The notes beneath the pieces were generated by a model, which ran no database searches, had not been told where the DNA came from, and saw only the letters and a program-made list of their open reading frames with translations. Source: an uncultured Chromatiaceae bacterium (GTDB lineage: Bacteria > Pseudomonadota > Gammaproteobacteria > Enterobacterales > Alteromonadaceae). From it: a stretch of DNA of 7,629 bases. Positions 1 to 5,612 of this stretch are shown in pieces (the first letter of the stretch is position 1; every line of letters starts with the position of its first letter). The position numbers and the translations under genes are program-made. The stretch spans positions 1 to 7,629 of the forward strand of contig CAMLNG010000162.1 in NCBI GenBank assembly GCA_946481195.1. Direction: 5' to 3'.

Positions 1-151
1 ATTCTGTATCTAAACTGTTTTTATCTTACTCAGTTGGCTCAGGAGCAACAAGACCGGCAAAGTCATTTACCTTACCATTACAGATGATAAACATCTGATA
101 TCCGTCACAAGCCGGACTGAACAGCCCGTCATACTGGAGCAAAAGCCGTGA
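1..151 (+). other. Possible 3' end of an unrecognised upstream gene, perhaps frame-disrupted
   Basis: The stretch before hslR is open in pieces on the + strand. Frame 2 runs from after a TAA at 11-13 to a TGA at 149-151 and reads like a protein C-terminus, ending KHLISVTSRTEQPVILEQKP, but it contains no ATG, GTG or TTG start. Frame 1 is open from base 1 to a TGA at 85-87 and is Gln-rich near its end (LAQEQQDRQ). Frame 3 stops at 103-105. On the minus strand every ATG-started frame stops quickly, so a divergent gene does not begin here. One reading is that an upstream + strand gene ends at 151 and carries a frameshift between frames 1 and 2; another is that the real gene ends at 87 or 105 and the rest is noncoding. 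I do not recognise a family. Confidence 0.2.
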
Positions 152-190
152 TTATGCTATGTTCGCGCCGATTAGCGGAGCACGATACTA

Positions 191-604
191 ATGACTCAAC
201 CCAGCCAAAATCAGGACAATACCACAGTTATATTACGTTTGGATAAATGGTTATGGGCCTGCCGTTTTTATAAAACCCGTAGCCTGGCTAAAGACATGAT
301 AGACGGCGGAAAAGTTCAGTATAATGGCCAGCGCTGCAAGGCCAGTAAAACGGTGGAAATCGGCGCGACTATCCGGCTGACGCAAGGCTCAGACGAAAAA
401 ACCGTGATTGTCCGTGGTCTTTGCGAGCAACGCCAGGCCGCCCCGCTGGCGCAGCAACTGTATGAAGAAACAGCCGAAAGCCAGCAACTAAGAGCCGAAC
501 GCGCAGAACTGCGCAAACTGAATCTGTTATTTGCCCCGCATCCGGAAACTAAACCGGATAAAAAAATGCGCCGGCAATTATTGTTATTAAAAGCACAAAA
601 CTGA
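191..604 (+). CDS. hslR: Heat shock protein 15 (Hsp15), S4-domain ribosome-associated RNA-binding protein
   Basis: Hsp15 binds free 50S subunits that still carry a peptidyl-tRNA after premature dissociation and helps return them to the cycle; it acts in the cytoplasm and in E. coli is heat induced (family knowledge). The 137-residue protein is close to the E. coli length of 133. The S4 RNA-binding domain spans about residues 14-80 and opens with the hallmark RLDKWLW (16-22), followed by RFYKTRSLA and GGKVQYNGQR. The family-specific block LYEETAES follows, then a basic tail, KPDKKMRRQLLLLK. The ATG at 191 is the first possible start: an in-frame TAG lies at 173-175, and a GGAG at 177-180 sits 10 nt upstream. 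The gene is followed after 7 nt by hslO, so the two are probably co-transcribed. I saw no recognisable sigma-32 promoter in the 190 bases upstream. Identification is firm. Confidence 0.97.
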   Translation: MTQPSQNQDNTTVILRLDKWLWACRFYKTRSLAKDMIDGGKVQYNGQRCKASKTVEIGATIRLTQGSDEKTVIVRGLCEQRQAAPLAQQLYEETAESQQLRAERAELRKLNLLFAPHPETKPDKKMRRQLLLLKAQN

Positions 605-606
605 GG
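603..606 (+). promoter_or_regulatory. hslO ribosome binding site overlapping the hslR stop codon
   Basis: A GAGG lies across the hslR TGA (602-604) and sits 5 nt before the hslO ATG at 612. The overlap suggests that ribosomes finishing hslR help start hslO. Translational coupling is inferred from spacing only. Confidence 0.6.
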
Positions 607-611
607 ATGCC

Positions 612-1463
612 ATGAGCCAGTCTGATCAGCTGCTACGTTTTTTATTCCGCGAACGCGATGTGCGCGGTGAAGTGGTCAAAGTCGGTGCCAGCCTGGATGC
701 GATGCTGGCTGGTCATCAATACCCGCAGCCAGTGAAACAGTTACTGGCCGAGCTGGTCGCTGCAACCAGCCTTCTAACAGCAACGCTGAAATTCGAAGGC
801 CAGATTGCGGTGCAACTGCAAGGCGATGGTCCGGTGCGTTTTATTGCGGTCAACGGGAACGACCAGCAACAATTTCGCGGTGTGGCGCGGCTGCAAAGTG
901 AAATTCAGGGCGAAAGCTTCGCTGAACTGATTGGTCAGGGTTATATGCTGGTGACTATCACGCCAAATCAGGGCGAACGTTATCAGGGCATCATCCCGTT
1001 GGTCAGCGACAGCCTGACCGCCACCTTAGAGGCCTATTTTAATCAATCCGAACAACTACCGACGCGGCTGTATTTGCACACAGATATCGGCGAGCAACAC
1101 AGCCAGGCAGCCGGATTGTTACTGCAGGTATTGCCGGTTGATCGGGAAAAGTCCCGCGAAGATTTTGCTCACATCGAATTGCTGGCAGACACCCTGACCC
1201 GGGAAGAGTTACTGACATTGCCTCCGGAAGAAAGCCTGTACCGGCTGTTCCATCAGGAAATTGTCGAACTTTTTCCAGCCAAGCCAGTGCAATTTGTCTG
1301 TGGTTGTTCGCGCGACAAATCCGCAGCGGCGATTGTTAGTCTGGGCGCCGATGTTATCGACGAATATATTGCCGAAGGTAAACTGGACATCAGTTGTGAG
1401 TACTGCAACACCATTTATCATTTTGACGCCGCAGATCTACAGCAACTGAAACAACAATTCTGA
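612..1463 (+). CDS. hslO: Hsp33, redox-regulated holdase chaperone
   Basis: Hsp33 is a cytoplasmic ATP-independent chaperone. It is silent when reduced, with four cysteines holding zinc; oxidation plus heat forms disulfides, releases zinc and exposes a binding surface for unfolding proteins (family knowledge). The 283-residue product is a typical full length. The N-terminal substrate-binding domain covers about residues 1-180, with conserved blocks around RDVRGE (16-20) and GYMLVTI (110-116). A helical linker follows, and the C-terminal redox switch is intact: C230-x-C232, then 29 residues, then C262-x-x-C265 (VCGCSRDK and SCEYCN). The GAGG at 603-606 supports the ATG at 612. It forms a pair with hslR, the same order as in E. 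coli, and both transcripts probably end at the terminator at 1511-1534. Nothing looks broken. Confidence 0.98.
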   Translation: MSQSDQLLRFLFRERDVRGEVVKVGASLDAMLAGHQYPQPVKQLLAELVAATSLLTATLKFEGQIAVQLQGDGPVRFIAVNGNDQQQFRGVARLQSEIQGESFAELIGQGYMLVTITPNQGERYQGIIPLVSDSLTATLEAYFNQSEQLPTRLYLHTDIGEQHSQAAGLLLQVLPVDREKSREDFAHIELLADTLTREELLTLPPEESLYRLFHQEIVELFPAKPVQFVCGCSRDKSAAAIVSLGADVIDEYIAEGKLDISCEYCNTIYHFDAADLQQLKQQF

Positions 1464-1485
1464 ACTAACCCGCGCTGATAAGTCG

Positions 1486-1503
1486 TTCAGCAACACTGCT
1501 GAA
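1486..1503 (+). other. Small perfect hairpin in the hslO 3' untranslated region
   Basis: TTCAGCA and TGCTGAA form a perfect 7-bp stem with a 4-nt ACAC loop. It lies 22 nt after the hslO stop and just before the main terminator. It is followed by an A-rich stretch rather than T residues, so it is not itself a rho-independent terminator for the + strand. It may be a 3'-end processing or protection element, or chance. Confidence 0.4.
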
Positions 1504-1510
1504 AAATAAA

Positions 1511-1534
1511 ACGCCGGTCATTGACCGGCGTTTT
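1511..1534. terminator. Bidirectional rho-independent terminator between hslO and the S8 protease gene
   Basis: ACGCCGGT (1511-1518) pairs with ACCGGCGT (1524-1531) around a short CATTG loop. Flanking A residues on the left and T residues on the right lengthen the stem. On the + strand it is followed by TTTTTCATTTT. On the minus strand the hairpin is followed by TTTTATTTTT. It therefore has a U-tract in both directions and serves both convergent genes, which are only 87 nt apart. Confidence 0.9.
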
Positions 1535-1550
1535 TCATTTTGCGTATTTG

Positions 1551-4500
1551 CTAGCCTTGCAGTGAACGTCGCAGCCATACCAACGGCAACAGCAGGAAAC
1601 CGATGAAACCGAAGCTACCGCTGGACTTCTTCGCGATTTGTACTGAGCCGCTGGCTGCGTCTGACGTCATACCTGAACTGTCTGTTGCAGTCACGCTCAG
1701 GCTTTGAGTCCCGGTATCGCTTTTACCAACAGTACGGGCTAACACGATATTGCCGTTCGCATACGCAAACAAATCCGGACTCACAGTGACTGTTTTCAGC
1801 GTCGCACCGGCTTCACGGATCTCCGCCGACACTTTACCCACTACAGTTCCGGCCGCGGTGCCTTGGCGTAAGTCAGTCGCCAGACTACCTAACGTGACCA
1901 CTGGTTTTTCATCCGCGACATTGGTGATGCTGACAGTCACTTTGGCTGGCGCTGAACTTAAACCTGCCGCGTTCATCGCAACCACTTCCAGTGTCATGCT
2001 GGTAAGGCCTTTATCATAATCAAGTGGGCCTTTCACCACGATACGGCCGTCTTTTTCAAGACCTACAGATGTCGACGTTGAGCTATTTCCAACCAAATAG
2101 AATTCCGTTAGCGGATTAACAAAATCAGCCTCAGCAACCAGTTGCCCTAATACCGTGCCACTCGCGGTATTTTCCTTCACGCTGAATGTCTGACCCGCGG
2201 GAATTGCCGGTGCTCGTTTCACTGGCGTCAGATCCGCAGAAAACATCACGTCCCCTACATCTGACAACAATACAAAGCCCTTGCCAGTTACTTCTCTTGG
2301 CACCTTCACTACGGCTTCGCTTCCCGGTTCGAGTTTAGTCAGCACTTTGCCACCAGCTGTAAAAGTGATATCAACCGCCGGGGTAATGACCGCCTGCGCT
2401 GTGAGCATGTCATCAGCAGGAATATTTGAACCAAGACCCAGCGCCTGGCCACTATTGATGGCAAAAGCACGCAACGACACTTTTTTATCAATATCGCCGG
2501 ACGTCAGGCCAATACGTTCAAAACAGGCTGACAGCGTGACGTTACGTTGGCCAGTGGCGTGAAACATGTTCTGCACCCAACCGCTGGTTGTGCCGTAAGG
2601 CACAGCAAAAGTGCCCATCAACCCAGGGAAAGCAGCATAGGGACTCGGATTGCCGATGCGGGACAACAAAATACTGTACATCGAGAAATCGTACCTGCCA
2701 TCATTATCAACGTCTAAATCAAAACCAAGGTTGGCTTGTAGCAGGTGGTTCAGGCCTTTTTCCAGTGTGATAGTCGGAGCCAGCAAATAACCTGAGGAAC
2801 AAGTTGTTGTTGCCACAGCAATCACATCCAGCGAGACCGCACGGATATCGTGGGTGACAGCTTCTTTTGCATCTGTCGCTACTAACTGCGTTGAATATAA
2901 CTCTGCGGCAACAGCACCGGTGTTTTTCAGCAGGATTTGCTCCTCGCCATCAATCAGTTTACTGCTGACCGTCAGCTGGGCCTGTGCTTGCGGGATCAGG
3001 TGATAAACCAGGTGCAGGTCATAATCGCCACTGACCGACGGGTCGTCAAATACCAGCGCACCGTCGTATTCCACTTTGGTCAGCGCAGCGTCTTTTTGTG
3101 CTGTTGGCGTGGTGTTCTGCAGGCCAAAAGCCGGTAACTTGGTTGGGTCTACTGTGACACTGACGTCAAAAGTGGTGGTCTGGCCGGGCTGCACTGTGAC
3201 AGAAGCCGGAATTGCCCAGGCTAAAGCCCCGGTTGCAGTATCTTCGGTAAAACGATCTTTAATGCGCAGATTATAAGTTTTGGCTGCGGTGCTGAAGTTT
3301 TTCAGCGTCACGGTTTTTTTCAGCGTGGTCTTCTGTGTCATGCTTTGCAGACCAAAAGATAAAGCTGCTTGTTTGGTATTAAAAGCCGTATCTTCAACCC
3401 AGGCAGCAACCGGCAGTTTGGCCGCTTTCTCCACATCAACTAAACCGGCACCGATGGCAGAAATCGGCGCCAATACCGCTTGCGGATGGGCTTTAGGCAA
3501 GTTGTATACTTCAGGATTCGCTGCGTTCATGATGGTCGCTTTGATTTCCTGTGCAGTACGATTTGGCAGCACCTGACGTAACTGTGCGACAGCACCTGCC
3601 GTTAACGGACCAGAGAAAGAAGTCCCTGAGTTCAACGCAAACTTATCACCTGAACCCACAGCTGCCATCAGGATATTAGTCCCTGGTGCGGTAATTTCCG
3701 GCTTCAGTAAACCCTGCATGGCCGGGCCACGCGATGTAAAGGTGGCAATACCACCAGCTGTGTTAATAGACACCGATTTGATGCTGTAGTTAACCGCACC
3801 TTTTTCCAGTGCAGCTTTAATCGCAGCACCATCTTCCAACGAAATACCAACTGACGGGATTTTTACGGCCGGGTCAGCGCCGCCGCCAGAGAATGCACCA
3901 GCCCCCGCGGCGTTATTTGCCAGAATCACAAATTTGGCGCCGGCATTTTGCGCATGCATGACCTTGACCGTAAAATCGCAGGTTCCACGGTCAATCAATA
4001 CCGCTTTATCTTTCAGCGAATCGGCCGCGAAGGCATTACAACCCAAGGCGTTGTCTTTGATATAGACCAGTGGTGCAGACGCCTGGTCAAAAGCAAAAGC
4101 GCTGGTCGGGTTAAATCCTGAACCCAACATCGTGACTTTTTTGCCATCAATTGTATTGTTTTCAAACACCGGGCTGTTTCCGGCCGGATGCGTCATAGCG
4201 CCAACAGATAAAGCATTTGGCGTGGTGCTTGGTCCGCCAACGCGGAACGGGTTCGGGCCGTCGTTACCAGCGGAAATCACCATATTAACGCCGAGTTCTG
4301 CTGCTTTTTGGATTAAATACTGTGTGCCGGACACTGCAGTCGCTGAACCAAATTGACCGCCTAATGACATATTCACCACGTTGACGCGGTCAGAAATATC
4401 GCCATCACCATTGGGGTCCATTGCCGCTTCCAGCGCGCCGATTTGGGCATCAGCCGGACAAGTACCGGCGCAAACGGTGTAAGCATATAAAGTTGCATCG

Positions 4501-5252
4501 GGTGCCGTGGCTAAAACGGAAGAAGCCACTTGCGTGCCATGCCCTCCGGTGGTCGGATCAATCGGATTTGGATCTTTGTTGTAAAAGTCATAACCTCCCA
4601 GGACTTTCCCTTGTGGCCATGCCGGCGCAGCTTTTTGATCAACTGCAGCGTAGGCTGCGGCAGTCCCGACACCACCGATAGCTTTGTGCGTGTAATCAAC
4701 ACCGCTGTCCAACACGGCCACGCGAATGCCTTTACCGGTGGCGATGCCTGACGTGATCAGGCCTTTAGCATTCATATACTCAACGCTTGGTGCCAGCATC
4801 GGTTTGCTGTCGAACAACGGATAAATCGCTTCAACGGCTGCATCCTGACGCAACTGCTCTAATGCGCTGTCAGAGGCTTTCACCACCAGGCCTGAAGCCA
4901 GATTTCGTGTACTCAGCAGGACTTCAGCATCCCTATCCAAAGTTAACAATTGGTGTGTGACCACTTGTTGCAGGCTCTCGATGTCAGCCGTCAGACGGTT
5001 CAGGGCTGCATCATCGGCTTTTGCAGCACGTAATCCGGACAATGCAGGCTGCTTTAACACCACGTAAAACCCCGACGGTGTCGCCGCTTCAAAGCCATCA
5101 GTCAGAGCAACTGCATCTTGTTGCTGGGGAATATAGTCAGTCACTAATGGCGAATTCATCCGGTACTGATCGAGTGTAGCTGCGGCGGCACTACCGCCGA
5201 CGGCGAGGCCTATAGCCGTCGCGAGCGCAGATTTCACGAGTTGTTGCATCAT
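1551..5252 (-). CDS. Large secreted subtilisin-like (S8) serine protease with PA domain, cadherin-like modules and a GlyGly-CTERM-like tail
   Basis: The 1233-residue product has all the hallmarks of an exported subtilase. Residues 1-25 are a signal peptide, with a hydrophobic ATAIGLAVGG core and an SAAAA cleavage zone. About 60-150 look like an I9-type propeptide that would assist folding and be removed. The catalytic domain covers about 155-615: Asp182 in VLDSGVD, His238 in GGHGTQVAS (the usual GHGTHV has Gln in place of the non-catalytic His), oxyanion Asn330 in ISAGNDGP, and nucleophile Ser545 in GTSFSGP. A PA domain with C405 and C425 is inserted at about 385-490. Fn3-like beta sandwich sequence follows (about 620-760), then a region with a Ca-type DVDNDGRYD loop (847-855). 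Two cadherin-like modules come next (about 1015-1112 and 1113-1207). The tail at 1210-1229 is small residues, a hydrophobic stretch and RR, like GlyGly-CTERM. Six cysteines in total could form three disulfides. The gene converges on hslO and diverges from pckA. Its substrate is unknown; nutrient protein breakdown at the cell surface or outside is an inference. Confidence 0.95.
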   Translation of the reverse strand: MMQQLVKSALATAIGLAVGGSAAAATLDQYRMNSPLVTDYIPQQQDAVALTDGFEAATPSGFYVVLKQPALSGLRAAKADDAALNRLTADIESLQQVVTHQLLTLDRDAEVLLSTRNLASGLVVKASDSALEQLRQDAAVEAIYPLFDSKPMLAPSVEYMNAKGLITSGIATGKGIRVAVLDSGVDYTHKAIGGVGTAAAYAAVDQKAAPAWPQGKVLGGYDFYNKDPNPIDPTTGGHGTQVASSVLATAPDATLYAYTVCAGTCPADAQIGALEAAMDPNGDGDISDRVNVVNMSLGGQFGSATAVSGTQYLIQKAAELGVNMVISAGNDGPNPFRVGGPSTTPNALSVGAMTHPAGNSPVFENNTIDGKKVTMLGSGFNPTSAFAFDQASAPLVYIKDNALGCNAFAADSLKDKAVLIDRGTCDFTVKVMHAQNAGAKFVILANNAAGAGAFSGGGADPAVKIPSVGISLEDGAAIKAALEKGAVNYSIKSVSINTAGGIATFTSRGPAMQGLLKPEITAPGTNILMAAVGSGDKFALNSGTSFSGPLTAGAVAQLRQVLPNRTAQEIKATIMNAANPEVYNLPKAHPQAVLAPISAIGAGLVDVEKAAKLPVAAWVEDTAFNTKQAALSFGLQSMTQKTTLKKTVTLKNFSTAAKTYNLRIKDRFTEDTATGALAWAIPASVTVQPGQTTTFDVSVTVDPTKLPAFGLQNTTPTAQKDAALTKVEYDGALVFDDPSVSGDYDLHLVYHLIPQAQAQLTVSSKLIDGEEQILLKNTGAVAAELYSTQLVATDAKEAVTHDIRAVSLDVIAVATTTCSSGYLLAPTITLEKGLNHLLQANLGFDLDVDNDGRYDFSMYSILLSRIGNPSPYAAFPGLMGTFAVPYGTTSGWVQNMFHATGQRNVTLSACFERIGLTSGDIDKKVSLRAFAINSGQALGLGSNIPADDMLTAQAVITPAVDITFTAGGKVLTKLEPGSEAVVKVPREVTGKGFVLLSDVGDVMFSADLTPVKRAPAIPAGQTFSVKENTASGTVLGQLVAEADFVNPLTEFYLVGNSSTSTSVGLEKDGRIVVKGPLDYDKGLTSMTLEVVAMNAAGLSSAPAKVTVSITNVADEKPVVTLGSLATDLRQGTAAGTVVGKVSAEIREAGATLKTVTVSPDLFAYANGNIVLARTVGKSDTGTQSLSVTATDSSGMTSDAASGSVQIAKKSSGSFGFIGFLLLPLVWLRRSLQG

Positions 5253-5255
5253 TCT

Positions 5256-5259
5256 CTCC
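5256..5259 (-). promoter_or_regulatory. Ribosome binding site of the S8 protease, favouring the second Met codon
   Basis: On the minus strand GGAG (5259-5256) precedes two adjacent ATG codons, at 5252-5250 and 5249-5247. Spacing is 3 nt to the first and 6 nt to the second. Six is nearer the usual optimum, so translation probably begins at 5249. The protein would then be 1232 residues, and residue numbers given for the protease would fall by one. Confidence 0.6.
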
Positions 5260-5403
5260 AGAGGTGCTGGTTACTACTTATTTTTACTGGCAAAAACAGT
5301 TAACACAAAGATGCAAAAAAATCACAAAAATTCGATGTAATCCAAATTCAGAATTCTGTGGCAGCTACATATCCAAGGTTTTTCACAATAAAACTGAAAT
5401 CAC

Positions 5404-5422
5404 GTGCGTAATAATTACGCAC
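5404..5422. promoter_or_regulatory. Perfect 19-bp palindrome, probable operator
   Basis: GTGCGTAATAATTACGCAC is two 9-bp arms that are exact reverse complements around a single central A. It lies roughly midway between the divergent genes and about 190 nt upstream of pckA. Such a compact symmetrical site is typical of a dimeric transcription factor operator, and the short centre makes a hairpin terminator unlikely. I cannot assign a regulator. The core GTAAT/ATTAC resembles the half-sites of HexR, a regulator of central carbon genes in gammaproteobacteria, but the half-site spacing is too short for the motif I know. Confidence 0.5.
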
Positions 5423-5460
5423 AAAAATCAGCTTTGCGCGCAATATCGCTCGGTCAGAGT

Positions 5461-5492
5461 TGCATTTTTATGCATTTAGCACTGTTTATGCA
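5461..5492. repeat. Clustered TGCAT/ATGCA inverted and direct repeats upstream of pckA
   Basis: TGCAT (5461-5465) and ATGCA (5470-5474) form a 5-bp inverted repeat with a TTTT spacer. The octamer TTTATGCA occurs at 5467-5474 and again at 5485-5492, 18 nt apart. Three TGCA cores in 32 nt of AT-rich sequence suggest repeated protein-binding sites. The regulator is unknown, and chance cannot be excluded because the units are short. Confidence 0.3.
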
Positions 5493-5532
5493 CTCATAAG
5501 TAACAGATCAGAGCTGTGTAACGTTCATTTTT

Positions 5533-5564
5533 TTGTCGCCCGACTTGTCGACTTACGATACAAT
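5533..5564 (+). promoter_or_regulatory. Candidate pckA promoter region with weak -35 and symmetrical GTCG elements
   Basis: TACAAT at 5559-5564 matches five of six -10 bases and would place the transcript start near 5571, about 40 nt before the pckA ATG. No good -35 lies at 16-18 nt spacing; the nearest TTG (TTGTCG, 5533-5538) is 20 nt away. A weak -35 would fit an activator-dependent promoter, as E. coli pck is CRP controlled, though I see no convincing CRP site. GTCG-CC-CGAC (5535-5544) and GTCGAC (5547-5552) are two palindromes centred 10 bp apart, just upstream of the -10. Confidence 0.35.
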
Positions 5565-5596
5565 GATCAGGAACTCTAATCCCTGCTCTGTACCCG

Positions 5597-5602
5597 AAGG
5601 AG
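5597..5602 (+). promoter_or_regulatory. pckA ribosome binding site
   Basis: AAGGAG is a strong Shine-Dalgarno sequence. It ends 10 nt before the ATG at 5613 and 4 nt before an in-frame TTG at 5607. The ATG is favoured because it is the stronger codon and 4 nt is too close, but the spacing is on the long side. Confidence 0.75.
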
Positions 5603-5612
5603 TCTGTTGAGA

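Larger units (their letters stand above)
5253..5612. other. AT-rich divergent regulatory region between the S8 protease and pckA
   Basis: This 360-nt stretch carries no convincing gene. It must hold the promoters of both divergent genes. The half near the protease has A-tracts at 5292-5296, 5307-5309, 5315-5321 and 5326-5330, the last three about 10 nt apart, which could bend the DNA. A CAGAATTCTG palindrome lies at 5349-5358. No protease promoter stands out: the best minus-strand pair is TTGTGT (about 5309-5304) with TAAAAA about 16 nt on, and both are poor matches. The part near pckA holds a 19-bp palindrome, TGCAT repeats and the candidate pckA promoter, listed separately. Confidence 0.7.

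Noticed and set aside
1..190. Sigma-32 heat-shock promoter for hslR-hslO
   Set aside because: Nothing resembling CTTGAAA followed by CCCCATNT was found; a TATGCT at 153-158 has no credible -35. The promoter may lie further upstream.
4539..4541. Possible inactive protease because GHGTHV is GHGTQV
   Set aside because: The catalytic His (238) is kept. The changed residue is the second, non-catalytic position, and Asp182, Asn330 and Ser545 are all present.
1750..4751. Numerous + strand reading frames of 60-98 codons opposite the protease gene
   Set aside because: They lie antisense to a long gene with clear domain content, lack ribosome binding sites and resemble no family.
5334..5350. HexR-like site (TGTAAT...AATTCA) between the divergent genes
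   Set aside because: The right arm has several mismatches and shows no symmetry, so it is not supportable as an operator.
5349..5358. CAGAATTCTG palindrome
   Set aside because: It is only 10 bp, without extension beyond the core or a second copy nearby, so it is recorded in the intergenic entry but not claimed as an operator.
5264..5479. A 71-codon + strand reading frame starting with GTG in the protease-pckA intergenic region
   Set aside because: It has no ribosome binding site, starts inside the protease leader and covers the palindrome and AT-rich repeats. Its composition (Lys, Asn, Tyr, Phe) is what AT-rich noncoding DNA gives.
5512..5530. CRP-type site TGTGT-N6 upstream of pckA
   Set aside because: The left half is good, but the right half (CATTT) does not match TCACA. 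Other TCAC half-sites in the region are also unpaired.
5607..5612. TTG at 5607 as the pckA start
   Set aside because: It lies only 4 nt after AAGGAG and adds just two residues; the ATG at 5613 is the better start.
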